Assembly: GCA_964396115.1 (NCBI GenBank)
Contig: CAYNDL010000003.1
Span: forward strand, 1 to 39,868
Direction: 5' to 3'
Length of the DNA stretch: 39,868 nucleotides
From: CAYNDL01 sp964396115
GTDB taxonomy: Bacteria; Patescibacteriota; Andersenbacteria; UBA10190; CAIZMI01
This document shows positions 15,917 to 23,673 of the stretch, one piece after another. How positions within the stretch are numbered: position 1 is the stretch's first letter; each line of letters starts with the position of its first letter. The position numbers and the translations under genes were made by a program. Below the pieces are notes generated by a model. It ran no database searches. It was not told the origin of the DNA and worked only from the letters and a program-made list of their open reading frames with translations.

Positions 15917-16423
15917 TTATTTCTTATTTAAAAAACCGACACTTGTCGGTTTCATACGAACACAGGCACTTTCCCCCCTGCCAGCACAGTCTGGGCATAC
16001 AATTGTGTCGCCTGTCTCGACGTCTACCTCGTAAGGAGCGTTGCCGTTACTGTACTCGCCCTTCTCGTACCGGGGCACCTGCATCTTGCCTTCGCACTTC
16101 GGGCAGGTAACGTACTTCCTCTCTAATCCGCACCTCGAGCAAACCACTCTTCCTGTTGTCTCAATAGCATCGTGCTCCGTATCCCAGTGCCTTCCGTGCG
16201 ACAATACTTCGTCGCAGTGGCGACACTTTCTAATAGTGGTCACCTCGAAGCAGTCGACCCGTTCGTTGTGGTCTACAGGATCATGGAGCCCGATTGCGCA
16301 AAATAGCTTGCGGGGAAGAAAGCGAATTACTAAAAAAAGGGCAAAGAAGCATAAAACAACAATCAAGATCGTGTGGAACTCGAAGGAAGGCACCGCAACA
16401 AGGCGTAAGCTGATGGCAAACAT
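15917..16423 (-). CDS. Membrane-anchored zinc-ribbon protein (GC3-rich class)
   Basis: 168 aa. One N-terminal helix (about 14-36) is followed by a cytoplasmic-type domain with four Cys pairs: CRHC, CSRC, CPKC and CPDC. Together they could make two zinc ribbons, the second resembling the DnaJ-type CxxCxGxG layout. Zinc ribbons of this kind bind nucleic acids or proteins. The start has a CAGGAG SD. A candidate promoter is TAGACA, 17 bp, TAAGCT (16464-16492, minus). The terminator hairpin lies inside the last codons (KPTSVGFLNKK), which is unusual. High GC3 contrasts with the FAD oxidoreductase beside it. Confidence 0.65.
   Translation of the reverse strand: MFAISLRLVAVPSFEFHTILIVVLCFFALFLVIRFLPRKLFCAIGLHDPVDHNERVDCFEVTTIRKCRHCDEVLSHGRHWDTEHDAIETTGRVVCSRCGLERKYVTCPKCEGKMQVPRYEKGEYSNGNAPYEVDVETGDTIVCPDCAGRGESACVRMKPTSVGFLNKK
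15930..15951 (-). terminator. Terminator overlapping coding end, usable in both directions
   Basis: AACCGACA and TGTCGGTT form an 8-bp stem with a 2-nt spacer in the loop. On the minus strand TTTTTT follows; on the plus strand a shorter T run. It serves the two converging genes and overlaps the 3' codons of the zinc-ribbon gene. Confidence 0.75.
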
Positions 16424-16538
16424 GTTCGTGCTCCTGTGCGTGAGGTTGGAAAAGAATCGTATCAGCTTATGATATTTTACCGTTCCTGTCTAACACTATT
16501 TTGTTTACGGGTGTTCATTGTAAGTGTAATTTGTAGGT

Positions 16539-16844
16539 ATGACAAAAAAACCACTATTTAACGCAATAGGCGCTATCGCCTACATTATTCTTGTAGTCTC
16601 GGTGATGAGTTATGTATCCGATCATGCCAAGGAGCAACCGGAATTTATCATGGGGGTAACAATGATCTCCTTGTTTACGCTGTCGGCAGCTGTGATGGGT
16701 TATATTTTTCTTCTTTCTCCGCTGCAGCTTTATTTAGATGGCAAGAAAAAAGAGGGAGTCAATCTCTTCGTCAAAACGGTTGGTTATTTCGCTGTCTTAA
16801 CAGTCATTTGTTTTGTCATTATTCTGGGCAAGTTTTTTAATTAA
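16539..16844 (+). CDS. Three-helix membrane protein, unknown function
   Basis: 101 aa. Hydrophobic helices at about 8-26, 38-62 and 77-98. The loop LYLDGKKKEGVN is positively charged and should be cytoplasmic. No family recognised. No SD. It is followed directly by a strong two-way terminator. Confidence 0.55.
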   Translation: MTKKPLFNAIGAIAYIILVVSVMSYVSDHAKEQPEFIMGVTMISLFTLSAAVMGYIFLLSPLQLYLDGKKKEGVNLFVKTVGYFAVLTVICFVIILGKFFN

Positions 16845-16854
16845 GATTTCTGTA

Positions 16855-16887
16855 TTAAAAGAACGGCCCGAACGGCCGTTCTTTTAA
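16855..16887. terminator. Strong bidirectional terminator
   Basis: A perfect 14-bp stem (16855-16868 with 16874-16887) with loop CGAAC. The arms begin TTAAAAG and end CTTTTAA, giving U-runs on both strands. It isolates the following promoter, whose -35 starts one base later. Confidence 0.92.
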
Positions 16888-16916
16888 TTGACACTACTTA
16901 TAAAATAATATATTAT
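16888..16916 (+). promoter_or_regulatory. Near-consensus promoter of the adaptor gene
   Basis: TTGACA, 17-bp spacer, TATTAT. Leader about 45 nt, with AAAGGA before the ATG at 16968. Confidence 0.85.
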
Positions 16917-16967
16917 ATTTAGTCGCGTTTTGTGTATGTTGTTTCAATTTGTGAAAGGATTCGTGAG

Positions 16968-17768
16968 ATGCAGACATTGTTGTTGCTTGCCTACATTGCT
17001 TCCTCTTCCTTTGCCGCCGCGGAACCTGAGTCATTTGTCGGCACCGTGCGCCCTGTCCCGCAGCTTTACTATCGTGGTTCGCCGGAGAACGGTTATCCGG
17101 TGACCAAGATAAACGTTAGGCCAGGGGATCAGGTTAAGGCGGGCGACGTCGTGATCGAGCTCGATCCCGCCGTCTTGCCGCTCAACCTACGGAAGGCGCA
17201 AGTCGAGGTTGCGGAAGGGGAACTGAAAGTTCTTCTGAACCGGAAGGTAATCCGGCAGAAGATGTTGGAACGGCAACGGCGGCTCATCGTAACTGGTGCG
17301 ACTTCAGGCGAAGAACTCGACATAGCCCAGGAAAATACGAACTGTCTCGATGCAGAAATCGAGCGGGCCAAGGCCGCAATCAAAGCCGCCAAGGTGGCAT
17401 ACGAACAAGCGGACTTTGTTCACACGAACTACGAAATCATGAAATCCCCCATTGACGGGGTGGTCACCTTCATCAATTGCGCTCTCGGGCAATGTGGTCG
17501 TGCGGAGATGGGCCCAGTCTGGTGGATCGAAATCGTCGATCCTTCGCGCGTCCAGGTGCACTTTTCTGTGCCTTTGAAGGTGGCGCAGCAGATCAAGGTC
17601 GGTACGCCGGTTTTGATTCGGCAGGATGATTTCGTGAAAAAGGACAAGGTGCTGGCTGTCATCAAAATGGCCGATAGCAGTGGTAACATTCCCGTTATCG
17701 TGGAGACCGAAAATCCTGGCCATACGCTGGTCTGTGGTACAAAGGTTCGAGTCAGCATCGATCGTTAG
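16968..17768 (+). CDS. HlyD/RND-type membrane-fusion (adaptor) protein, GC3-rich class
   Basis: 266 aa from ATG 16968. AAAGGA 7 nt upstream supports this over an in-frame start at 16932. A signal peptide (MQTLLLLAYIASSSFAAA) leads to a lipoyl-like half (VTKINVRPGDQVKAGDVVIE), a helical hairpin (about 65-145), the second lipoyl half (MKSPIDGVVTFI) and a beta-barrel (VQVHFSVPLKVAQQIKVGTP). Adaptors of this family bridge an inner-membrane pump to an outer component. It is shorter than usual (350-450), lacks a final membrane-proximal domain, and no ABC or RND pump gene is adjacent. It is monocistronic, between its own promoter and terminator. Confidence 0.8.
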   Translation: MQTLLLLAYIASSSFAAAEPESFVGTVRPVPQLYYRGSPENGYPVTKINVRPGDQVKAGDVVIELDPAVLPLNLRKAQVEVAEGELKVLLNRKVIRQKMLERQRRLIVTGATSGEELDIAQENTNCLDAEIERAKAAIKAAKVAYEQADFVHTNYEIMKSPIDGVVTFINCALGQCGRAEMGPVWWIEIVDPSRVQVHFSVPLKVAQQIKVGTPVLIRQDDFVKKDKVLAVIKMADSSGNIPVIVETENPGHTLVCGTKVRVSIDR

Positions 17769-17776
17769 TCCTGATG

Positions 17777-17803
17777 CACCAGAGTGACCCTCTGGTGTTT
17801 TTT
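17777..17803 (+). terminator. Rho-independent terminator
   Basis: CACCAGAG and CTCTGGTG, 8-bp stem, 5-nt loop, then TTTTTT. It lies 8 bp after the adaptor stop. Confidence 0.9.
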
Positions 17804-17844
17804 ATTTCTTCACAGATAATACGAGAACGTTGTATAAAAACAAT

Positions 17845-18006
17845 ATGGATAAAGTAAAAGTAGAAAATCACGGCTTTACGGCCTTCTCCTGGTTCGCCGG
17901 GTGGCTATTTACGATTGGCTTTCTCCACTTGTCGTTAGGACAAGGGATCTTGGCGGTCGTCTTGTGGCCATACTATATCGGCGTTTTCGTGAGATCGCTT
18001 CTTTAA
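17845..18006 (+). CDS. 53-aa membrane microprotein
   Basis: Starts MDKVKVENHGFTAFSWFAGW and continues LFTIGFLHLSLGQGILAVVL, then WPYYIGVFVRSLL. One long or two short helices, with aromatic belts at both ends. TATAAA lies 6 nt before the ATG, so the mRNA may be leaderless. A terminator hairpin follows 20 bp after the stop. Together these make a small complete transcription unit. Function unknown. Confidence 0.6.
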   Translation: MDKVKVENHGFTAFSWFAGWLFTIGFLHLSLGQGILAVVLWPYYIGVFVRSLL

Positions 18007-18026
18007 GAAATAAACCGTGAAAATGA

Positions 18027-18053
18027 GTTCCCGTAATAACGGGAACTTATTTA
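18027..18053 (+). terminator. Rho-independent terminator
   Basis: GTTCCCG and CGGGAAC, 7-bp stem, 6-nt loop, followed by TTATTTATTT. Confidence 0.7.
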
Positions 18054-18069
18054 TTTCACTGGTGGTGCA

Positions 18070-18078
18070 TGCTAAAAT
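18070..18078 (+). promoter_or_regulatory. Extended -10 promoter of terC, leaderless start
   Basis: TGC-TAAAAT, then 8 nt and the ATG at 18087. The box lies inside a longer in-frame reading from 18069, which argues for the later start. Confidence 0.6.
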
Positions 18079-18086
18079 TGCTATCT

Positions 18087-19010
18087 ATGCCAGCGCAGAC
18101 GTATTTATTCGCCATTTTCGGTTGTGTTGTTGTGGGTTTCCTGGTACTGGACTTGGGTTTTTTCAATCGCAAAAGCCACAAAGTAGAAACTAAAGCGGCT
18201 CTATGGCAGTCGATCTTCTGGATTATGATATCTGTTGCTTTTGGTTACCTAGTTTTTCGTTTCATCGGTCCCACAGCGGGTGCAGAATTTATGAGCGCAT
18301 ACGTCACCGAAAAGATGTTATCAGTAGATAACCTTTTTGTGATTATGCTGATCTTTAACTACTTTAAGCTCGAAGAGAGATATCACCATCGGGCGTTATT
18401 TTGGGGTATCATCGGCGCAATATTTCTACGAGCTGCGTTTATCGGTGCGGGAACCTTGATCGTGACGAAGTTCCATTGGGTACTTTATGTTTTTGGCGTA
18501 ATCCTTATTTACACTGGATTAAAGTTGTTAAAAGGCAAAGGGGAAGAGCACGTGGATTTCGAAAAAAATAAGGTCATAAAGATTGCCCGGAGATATCTTC
18601 CGTTCACTGTCAGTCCACATAACGGAAAATTTTTTGTTATGGAAAAAGGAAAGTTGCTTTTCACCTCGTTGTTTATGGTTGTCTTACTGGTGGAAGCCAC
18701 GGATGTCGTGTTTGCTGTAGATTCCATACCCGCGGCGTTTGCAATCTCACAAAACTTTTTCATCGTATTTACCTCAAATATTTTTGCGATCATGGGATTG
18801 CGGGCCTTGTTTTTCCTCATTGAAAGCGTGTTATTTCGGTTTCACCGGTTGCAGGACGGATTGGCGTTCGTATTATTGTTTATCGGAGCAAAAATGCTGT
18901 CAGGTTTGGTTGGCCTGCACATGTCTTCCTTTTGGTCGCTCATTATTATTGTAAGTGCGCTAATTATCTCCATGGCATTATCGGTGGCATTGCCGAAAAA
19001 AATAAAATAG
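18087..19010 (+). CDS. TerC/Alx-family integral membrane protein
   Basis: 307 aa with seven to nine helices. VLDLGFFNRK near the start, then AYVTEKMLSVDNLFVIMLIF (family: EksLSvDNlFvf), and LLVEATDVVFAVDSIPAAFA hold the conserved acidic residues of the TerC transport core. Characterised relatives (Alx, TerC, YkoY) export manganese or help metalate exported enzymes. No yybP-ykoY manganese riboswitch is visible upstream; the short predicted leader leaves no room for one. Start chosen at 18087 because an extended -10 box ends 8 nt before it; 18069 is the alternative. Confidence 0.93.
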   Translation: MPAQTYLFAIFGCVVVGFLVLDLGFFNRKSHKVETKAALWQSIFWIMISVAFGYLVFRFIGPTAGAEFMSAYVTEKMLSVDNLFVIMLIFNYFKLEERYHHRALFWGIIGAIFLRAAFIGAGTLIVTKFHWVLYVFGVILIYTGLKLLKGKGEEHVDFEKNKVIKIARRYLPFTVSPHNGKFFVMEKGKLLFTSLFMVVLLVEATDVVFAVDSIPAAFAISQNFFIVFTSNIFAIMGLRALFFLIESVLFRFHRLQDGLAFVLLFIGAKMLSGLVGLHMSSFWSLIIIVSALIISMALSVALPKKIK

Positions 19011-19026
19011 AGCGCGCAGGCGCGCC
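18995..19026 (-). terminator. Terminator of the 19031 gene
   Basis: On the minus strand, a GC-only 5-bp stem (19012-19016 with 19021-19025) with a 4-nt loop is followed by CTCTATTTTATTTTTTT. The hairpin begins two bases after the terC stop; the T-rich tail lies over the last terC codons. Confidence 0.65.
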
Positions 19027-19030
19027 CTTG

Positions 19031-19459
19031 TCATCGGTTGAGATCTGCGAGGAAACGCAATCGGGCGTCGAAGTCCTCGGTGAGCTCATTAGTGTTCATA
19101 TTGAACTGAAAGAACGAGTACGCATGGGTGTAGTTGGAAATCAAACTATGGCACACTGAAATTCTTATCCGGTAGCCGTCGATGGTGCCAGAGAATCTCT
19201 CGACGACAGAGCAAAGCTCGGTTGATGCTGCAATGACCGAGAAATCCGTGTCGATGACAAACAGATAGTTGAGGATTCCGGAATAGGCACAAGCCACAAT
19301 ATGGGATCCCCCCGCTTCCTCCCAAGCCACCAATTTGAGTCTTGGGTTTACTCGCGAAAGCAGATCCCTTACCAGTTTCTTGTACCTTGAATCAGCTTTT
19401 AGGCGAGCGATTTGCCTCCTAACGCACACCGCGATCCTAGTAAAAAAACGAACGAACAT
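19031..19459 (-). CDS. Conserved-looking protein of unknown function (GC3-rich class)
   Basis: 142 aa. A basic N-terminus (MFVRFFTRIAVCVRRQIARL) is followed by a compact alpha/beta domain with VNPRLKLVAWEEAGGSHIVA and a later FSVIAASTELCSVVERFSG. No transmembrane segment and no recognised family. AAGGAGGG, 8 nt before the ATG, is one of the strongest SDs here and fixes the start. The ATGTTCG context matches the 9997 gene. The gene converges on terC, has its own terminator, and its codon use is unlike terC. Confidence 0.6.
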   Translation of the reverse strand: MFVRFFTRIAVCVRRQIARLKADSRYKKLVRDLLSRVNPRLKLVAWEEAGGSHIVACAYSGILNYLFVIDTDFSVIAASTELCSVVERFSGTIDGYRIRISVCHSLISNYTHAYSFFQFNMNTNELTEDFDARLRFLADLNR

Positions 19460-19600
19460 GTCTGTACCCTCCTTAGTTTTCCTTGGCCGGGATTAATATG
19501 GTTCCATTTTTTCCACTTTTTGTACAGGATGTAATTATTGTCCTAATTCACAGAATGGTTCTTTGCTTTAATTAATAAATTCAGACTTAACAATAAAATT

Positions 19601-20014
19601 ATGGATAAGCAAAATCCGGTGGTTCATTTTGAACTTCCGTACGAGGATAGGGAACGAATGGTCGATTTTTACAAAAGAACTTTTGGCTGGCAGGCAAACA
19701 TGCTTGGTCCTGACATGGGTAATTATGTTGTTGTCATGACTTCCGAGACTGACGAGAAAACAAACTTTCCCAAAAAACCGGGAATGATTAATGGGGGATT
19801 GTTTGAGAAAAACCAGACCCTTCAACACCCATCAGTTGTTTTAGGTGTCAGTGACATAAGGGAAGCTATAGAAAAAATTAAACAAGGCGGGGGAAAGATC
19901 GTGGGTGGGCAAAAGCCCGGAGAGCCAGATGATATCCCCGGGGTAGGGCTTTACATTGTTTTTGAGGATACCGAGGGGAATCGGTTGAGCGTCCTTCAGC
20001 CAAAGGGGATGTGA
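19601..20014 (+). CDS. VOC-family (glyoxalase/bleomycin-resistance-like) protein
   Basis: 137 aa. PVVHFELPYEDRERMVDFYK and TFGWQANMLGPDMGNYVVVM form the first beta-alpha-beta-beta-beta unit; VLGVSDIREAIEKIKQGGGK and GVGLYIVFEDTEGNRLSVLQ form the second. His in VVHFE and Glu in FEDTEGN occupy the usual metal-ligand positions. This branch (YdcJ/PhnB-like 'predicted enzyme related to lactoylglutathione lyase') often pairs with SRPBCC genes, as here. No SD before ATG; probably leaderless. Confidence 0.92.
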   Translation: MDKQNPVVHFELPYEDRERMVDFYKRTFGWQANMLGPDMGNYVVVMTSETDEKTNFPKKPGMINGGLFEKNQTLQHPSVVLGVSDIREAIEKIKQGGGKIVGGQKPGEPDDIPGVGLYIVFEDTEGNRLSVLQPKGM

Positions 20015-20016
20015 TT

Positions 20017-20469
20017 ATGAAGACACTTGAATTCTCAATATTGGTAAACGCGCCCGTCGAAAAAGTTTGGGAAGTAATGTTGGCAGACAGGACCTACAGG
20101 ATTTGGACCGAACCGTTTATGCCGGGTTCTCACTTTGATGGCAGTTGGGATGAAGGAAGTAAAATAAAATTTCTCGCTGCTGACAAGGATGGGAAATTGG
20201 GGGGCATGGTTAGCCGTATTAAGGAAAATACGAAACACGAGAAGGTTGTGATTGAACATTTGGGTATGGTCAAAAATGGCGTTGAGGATACGACCAGTGA
20301 CGAAGTGAATTCCTGGAAAGGTGCTTTAGAAAAATATTTTTTCAAAGAAAAAGACGGGAAAACGGAAGTAAAAGTCGAAGTTGATACTGATGAGGCTTTT
20401 GGTGATGAGTTCCAAAAAATGTGGCTCAAAGCTCTGCAAAAACTAAAGGAAATAGCGGAATCAGCTTAA
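20017..20469 (+). CDS. SRPBCC (START/AHSA1-like) domain protein
   Basis: 150 aa. Begins KTLEFSILVNAPVEKVWEVM, the AHSA1/polyketide-cyclase opening, with WDEGSKIKFLA in the middle and the closing helix FQKMWLKALQKLKEIAESA. The fold forms a hydrophobic ligand pocket; ligand unknown. AAGGGG 8 nt before ATG 20017 favours it over GTG 20011, which would overlap the VOC gene. It forms a two-gene operon with the VOC protein. Confidence 0.9.
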   Translation: MKTLEFSILVNAPVEKVWEVMLADRTYRIWTEPFMPGSHFDGSWDEGSKIKFLAADKDGKLGGMVSRIKENTKHEKVVIEHLGMVKNGVEDTTSDEVNSWKGALEKYFFKEKDGKTEVKVEVDTDEAFGDEFQKMWLKALQKLKEIAESA

Positions 20470-20487
20470 ACCGCACAACCTTATAAA

Positions 20488-20631
20488 TTAACGAATAAAA
20501 CCAAGTCCTATTAAGCCGATAAGAATCAAATATATCGCAACTAAGTAATTCAAGAAGCGAGGAAAAATTAAGATCAGGATCCCGATGATAAGGGCAGCTA
20601 ACGGTCCGAGAGAAGTTAGATTAAAAGCCAT
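20488..20631 (-). CDS. DUF3096 membrane microprotein
   Basis: 47 aa. Reads MAFNLTSLGPLAALIIGILI, then LIFPRFLNYLVAIYLILIGL and IGLGFIR. The P-x-x-LNY-x-VAIYLI-x-IG-x-IGL pattern is that of DUF3096, two short helices joined by a Pro-Arg turn. Function unknown. It follows the DUF6496 gene after 2 bp on the same strand, so the two probably form an operon. Confidence 0.8.
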   Translation of the reverse strand: MAFNLTSLGPLAALIIGILILIFPRFLNYLVAIYLILIGLIGLGFIR

Positions 20632-20633
20632 AA

Positions 20634-20816
20634 TTATCTTTTTTTACGAGGTGGTACTTTTGTCCCCTTTTCTCTAGCTTCAGAAATGCCAATCGCCACC
20701 GCCTGCTTTCTACTGGAAACTTTCCTGCCGGTCTTCCCGCTCTTCAGCTTGCCGCGTTTATATTCCTTCATTACCTTGTGGATTTTATCCTGTGCTTTTT
20801 TATCGTATTTAGCCAT
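20634..20816 (-). CDS. DUF6496 small basic protein
   Basis: 60 aa, strongly basic. MAKYDKKAQDKIHKVMKEYK, then KLKSGKTGRKVSSRKQAVAI and GISEAREKGTKVPPRKKR follow the DUF6496 pattern closely. The charge suggests nucleic-acid contact, but no function is established. TATTGT lies 6 nt before the ATG, so a leaderless mRNA is possible. First gene of a pair with DUF3096. Confidence 0.88.
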   Translation of the reverse strand: MAKYDKKAQDKIHKVMKEYKRGKLKSGKTGRKVSSRKQAVAIGISEAREKGTKVPPRKKR

Positions 20817-20859
20817 ACGAACACAATACGCTCGAATCAGCCCAGGTGATGTGAGGTAT

Positions 20860-22551
20860 TTACTTCTTGATGAAAATGCTGTCGTTTATTACCAATGCTT
20901 CCATGTTTGTCCGTGCTGCACAGTCTTTTGCTTGTTCAGGAGTGCAGACAATTGGCTCGTTTTCGTTGAAAGAAGTATTTAACAATACACTAACGCCGCT
21001 GATTTTTTTCCATTTCGCAAGTAACGCGTGAATTCTTGGTAACGTTGCTCTATTAACAGTCTGTACTCTTGCTGTTCCGTCTACATGGGTAATTGCGGGT
21101 AATTTATCTATCCATTCCTTGCGGACTTTTGCAACAATCATCATGTTTGGGGACTTGGTTTCTATCTCGAAATATATATTTGCGTCTTCCTCCAAAACCA
21201 TTGGAGCAAAGGGGCGAAAACTTTCTCTTTTCTTAACCATCGAATTTATCCTTATCTTATTCTCTATTTTTCGGGGGTCGGCCAGAATTGATCTGTGCCC
21301 AAGAGCCCGCGGACCGAATTCCATTTTCCCTTCGAACCAACCAAGGACACCGCCCTCATCGAGAATTTTTGTGGTTACTTCAATTAGGTCGCTGTCGTTG
21401 AGCTCCTTTTTCTCATATCCAGGCATCTCATTGATCATATGTTCTATGCTTTCTGGTCCCAGGAAAGGAGAAGAATTTATTGGAACCGGCGGAATACCTT
21501 CGTTATTTTGCATAGCAATGAAAAATGCTGCCCCGGCTGCGATGCCGCTGTCGGATGGCGCACTCGGAATCCAGACATCATCAAAAACCCTGTTTTGAAC
21601 GAGGACACCATTGGCGGCACTATTTAAGGCTACGCCCCCGGATAAAACCAATTTTGTTAGTCCGGTTTTTTCTTTAACAAATTTTGCTAATTCGATAATT
21701 ATTTCATTCGTTAGTGCCTGCATGGAAGCAGCAATGTCAAAGTGATCCTGAGTAAGTCGTTCTTCTCGTTCTCGCGGCTCGCCAAAAAGCGACTTAATTT
21801 TTTCGCTGTATAATATTTCTTCCTGGTATTTTTCACTTAACTTCTGTCTGGCTGTATTTTTTGTTGTGTGTGAGAAGTAGTTTAGGTTTAATTGAATATT
21901 GCCATCCTTCAGTCCGATTAGTTTACGCATCTCGTTCGTGTACCTTGGAGCTCCAAAAGAGGCTAAGGCCATCACTTTGTACTCCTCGCCGTAATAGGGA
22001 AAACCCAGAAATTGTGTTATGGCAGTATAAAAATTTCCCAAGGAGTGCGGAAAATATGTCTTGCCTCCGATGCTCAGGCGGCCACTGTTCGCCCTCCCCC
22101 AACAGGTGCTTACAAAATCACCAAAACCATCGATAGAGAGAAAGGCTGCTTCTCGTTCCTGTCCGGTAGCGTAGGCGTAGGCGGCATGCGCTAGGTGGTG
22201 CTCAACATATTTAACAGGGATCAATTTGAGAACTGAAGGCAACCTTGCTTGTTGGGCAATGAAAGTTTTCTTGTTATGTATGTTTACCAGTGCTGACTTG
22301 AATAGTTGCGGATACTTAAAGAGCGCCACGATCTTTTTGTCTAGGTTTGCGAGAGGATTCTTCCCGAATACAACCACGTCAGGACGTCCATCAGCTTGTG
22401 ACAGGCACCACTCAATCGACTTGAAGGGTATTCCTCCGGCGTGCTTTTCTCGAGTGAACCGTTCTTCTTCTACAGCGCATTTCAATACTCCGTCCTCGAT
22501 TAGAGCTGCTGATGAATCGTGAAGATAAGAGTTAATGCCCAGTATGCGCAT
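20860..22551 (-). CDS. Carbamoyltransferase, NodU/CmcH family
   Basis: 563 aa, full length. The N-terminal ASKHA domain opens ILGINSYLHDSSAALIEDG and has YVEHHLAHAAYAYATG, the His-rich metal motif shared with Kae1/TsaD, and LVLSGGVALNSAANG. The C-terminal YrdC-like-linked half has GWFEGKMEFGPRALGHRSIL and SVLLNTSFNENEPIV. The enzyme makes carbamoyl-adenylate from carbamoyl phosphate and ATP, and transfers the carbamoyl group to a hydroxyl of a sugar or natural product. No sugar or natural-product genes flank it, so the acceptor is unknown. Confidence 0.96.
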   Translation of the reverse strand: MRILGINSYLHDSSAALIEDGVLKCAVEEERFTREKHAGGIPFKSIEWCLSQADGRPDVVVFGKNPLANLDKKIVALFKYPQLFKSALVNIHNKKTFIAQQARLPSVLKLIPVKYVEHHLAHAAYAYATGQEREAAFLSIDGFGDFVSTCWGRANSGRLSIGGKTYFPHSLGNFYTAITQFLGFPYYGEEYKVMALASFGAPRYTNEMRKLIGLKDGNIQLNLNYFSHTTKNTARQKLSEKYQEEILYSEKIKSLFGEPREREERLTQDHFDIAASMQALTNEIIIELAKFVKEKTGLTKLVLSGGVALNSAANGVLVQNRVFDDVWIPSAPSDSGIAAGAAFFIAMQNNEGIPPVPINSSPFLGPESIEHMINEMPGYEKKELNDSDLIEVTTKILDEGGVLGWFEGKMEFGPRALGHRSILADPRKIENKIRINSMVKKRESFRPFAPMVLEEDANIYFEIETKSPNMMIVAKVRKEWIDKLPAITHVDGTARVQTVNRATLPRIHALLAKWKKISGVSVLLNTSFNENEPIVCTPEQAKDCAARTNMEALVINDSIFIKK

Positions 22552-22653
22552 GGTTGCAGTATTTTTAACATTTATCGATAAAGCACCGCAATTCTCATGT
22601 TGACTTAGTTTAAATTATTAAACATGCTGAAGGCATTATTAATAGCAAACCAC

Positions 22654-23193
22654 ATGGAAAACAACAATAAGGAACCCCAAAGCGTTCCCTCAAAGAGTAA
22701 TAAAAATATAATAATTATAGTCGTTGTCGTAGTTGTGCTGATTCTCGTGGGTAACATGGTGCGAGGATATTTTAGTCGTAAAATGAGCGAGAGTATTACG
22801 GAAAAAATCATTGAAAAAGGAACTGGCGGAAAAGTTGATATCGATAACAGTACCGTAAAGTTTAGTGATAAAGAGGGTACATTCGAGGTGGGTACGGCGA
22901 AGTGGCCTTCAGACTTATCAAGTGAAGTGCCGAAATTCTCGGCTGGGGAACTCGTGGCTGCTGCCCGAATAAACAACGGCAGTGTTAACGGTTGGTCTAT
23001 CATGATCAAGAATGTGGAAGAAGACAGCGTTACTGGCTACACAAAACAGCTCGAAGGAGCTGGTTGGAAGACCACCAGCCAAGTTAATTTTGCAGCCGCT
23101 ATCTATCAATACGAAAAAGGCAACCTCAAACTGAACCTCGCGTACGATCCCTCATCAAAAGGCGTAAATATAATGATAGAAGTGGTTAAGTAA
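22654..23193 (+). CDS. Membrane-anchored protein of unknown function
   Basis: 179 aa. Polar start MENNNKEPQSVPSKSNKN, transmembrane helix IIIIVVVVVVLILVGNMV (about 19-37), then an outer alpha/beta domain. DNSTVKFSDKEGTFEVGTAK and a repeat-like GWSIMIKNVEEDSVTGYTKQ suggest a small beta-sheet sensor or binding domain. No family named with confidence. Start taken at 22654 since the hydrophilic leader matches this class of protein better than the in-frame ATG at 22624. A two-way terminator follows. Confidence 0.6.
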   Translation: MENNNKEPQSVPSKSNKNIIIIVVVVVVLILVGNMVRGYFSRKMSESITEKIIEKGTGGKVDIDNSTVKFSDKEGTFEVGTAKWPSDLSSEVPKFSAGELVAAARINNGSVNGWSIMIKNVEEDSVTGYTKQLEGAGWKTTSQVNFAAAIYQYEKGNLKLNLAYDPSSKGVNIMIEVVK

Positions 23194-23211
23194 GGTATAA
23201 ATTTGAAAATC

Positions 23212-23240
23212 TAAATAGCCGCCGTTAGGCGGCTATTTAA
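23212..23240. terminator. Bidirectional terminator
   Basis: TAAATAGCCGCC and GGCGGCTATTTA, perfect 12-bp stem with loop GTTA, between converging genes. Confidence 0.85.
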
Positions 23241-23247
23241 TTATGTT

Positions 23248-23544
23248 TTATTCGACGACCTTAAATATTTCGCGGCGACCTGTTTGGTAAAGTTCAGTGT
23301 AGGCAGGAGGTTTATCAGCGTCCTTAGAATTAGTCATTTCTTTTTTGTATTCTGACATGCTTTTTTCAAAGGTCGCCATGCTGTCGATCTCGTACTCTAC
23401 TACGATCTTGTTGTAGTCAGTTACATAATCGAGCAAAACGTATCCCTTCATGTCTTTCATTTTGTCCATTTCTTCACGCATCATTTTGGCGAATTTCCCG
23501 GCATAGCCAGGTTTCGCGGTAAAGGTTTCCCTAACGATAAACAT
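23248..23544 (-). CDS. ABM-like dimeric alpha-beta barrel protein
   Basis: 98 aa. It starts MFIVRETFTAKPGYAGKFAK and has YVLLDYVTDYNKIVVEYEI, matching the ferredoxin-like antibiotic-biosynthesis-monooxygenase fold (a first strand with RETFTAKPG, a helix, then paired strands). Family members act as small monooxygenases, haem-degrading enzymes or signalling domains. Catalytic residues are not diagnostic at this length. Poly-A just before the ATG and no SD. Confidence 0.7.
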   Translation of the reverse strand: MFIVRETFTAKPGYAGKFAKMMREEMDKMKDMKGYVLLDYVTDYNKIVVEYEIDSMATFEKSMSEYKKEMTNSKDADKPPAYTELYQTGRREIFKVVE

Positions 23545-23673
23545 ATTTTTTTTTATTAAGGGTCTGTGGGATTAATGTAAGCCAAGCTGCCCTGGTCCGC
23601 TGTGTGACTAAAGACTCTGAATTGAACGTAGTTAAGTTCTATTATGGTTTTATTAATCATTCTGAATAGCAGT

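Noticed and set aside
18053..18086. Manganese riboswitch (yybP-ykoY) for the TerC gene
   Set aside because: Only 33 bp separate the upstream terminator from the start codon, and the predicted mRNA is leaderless; there is no room for it.
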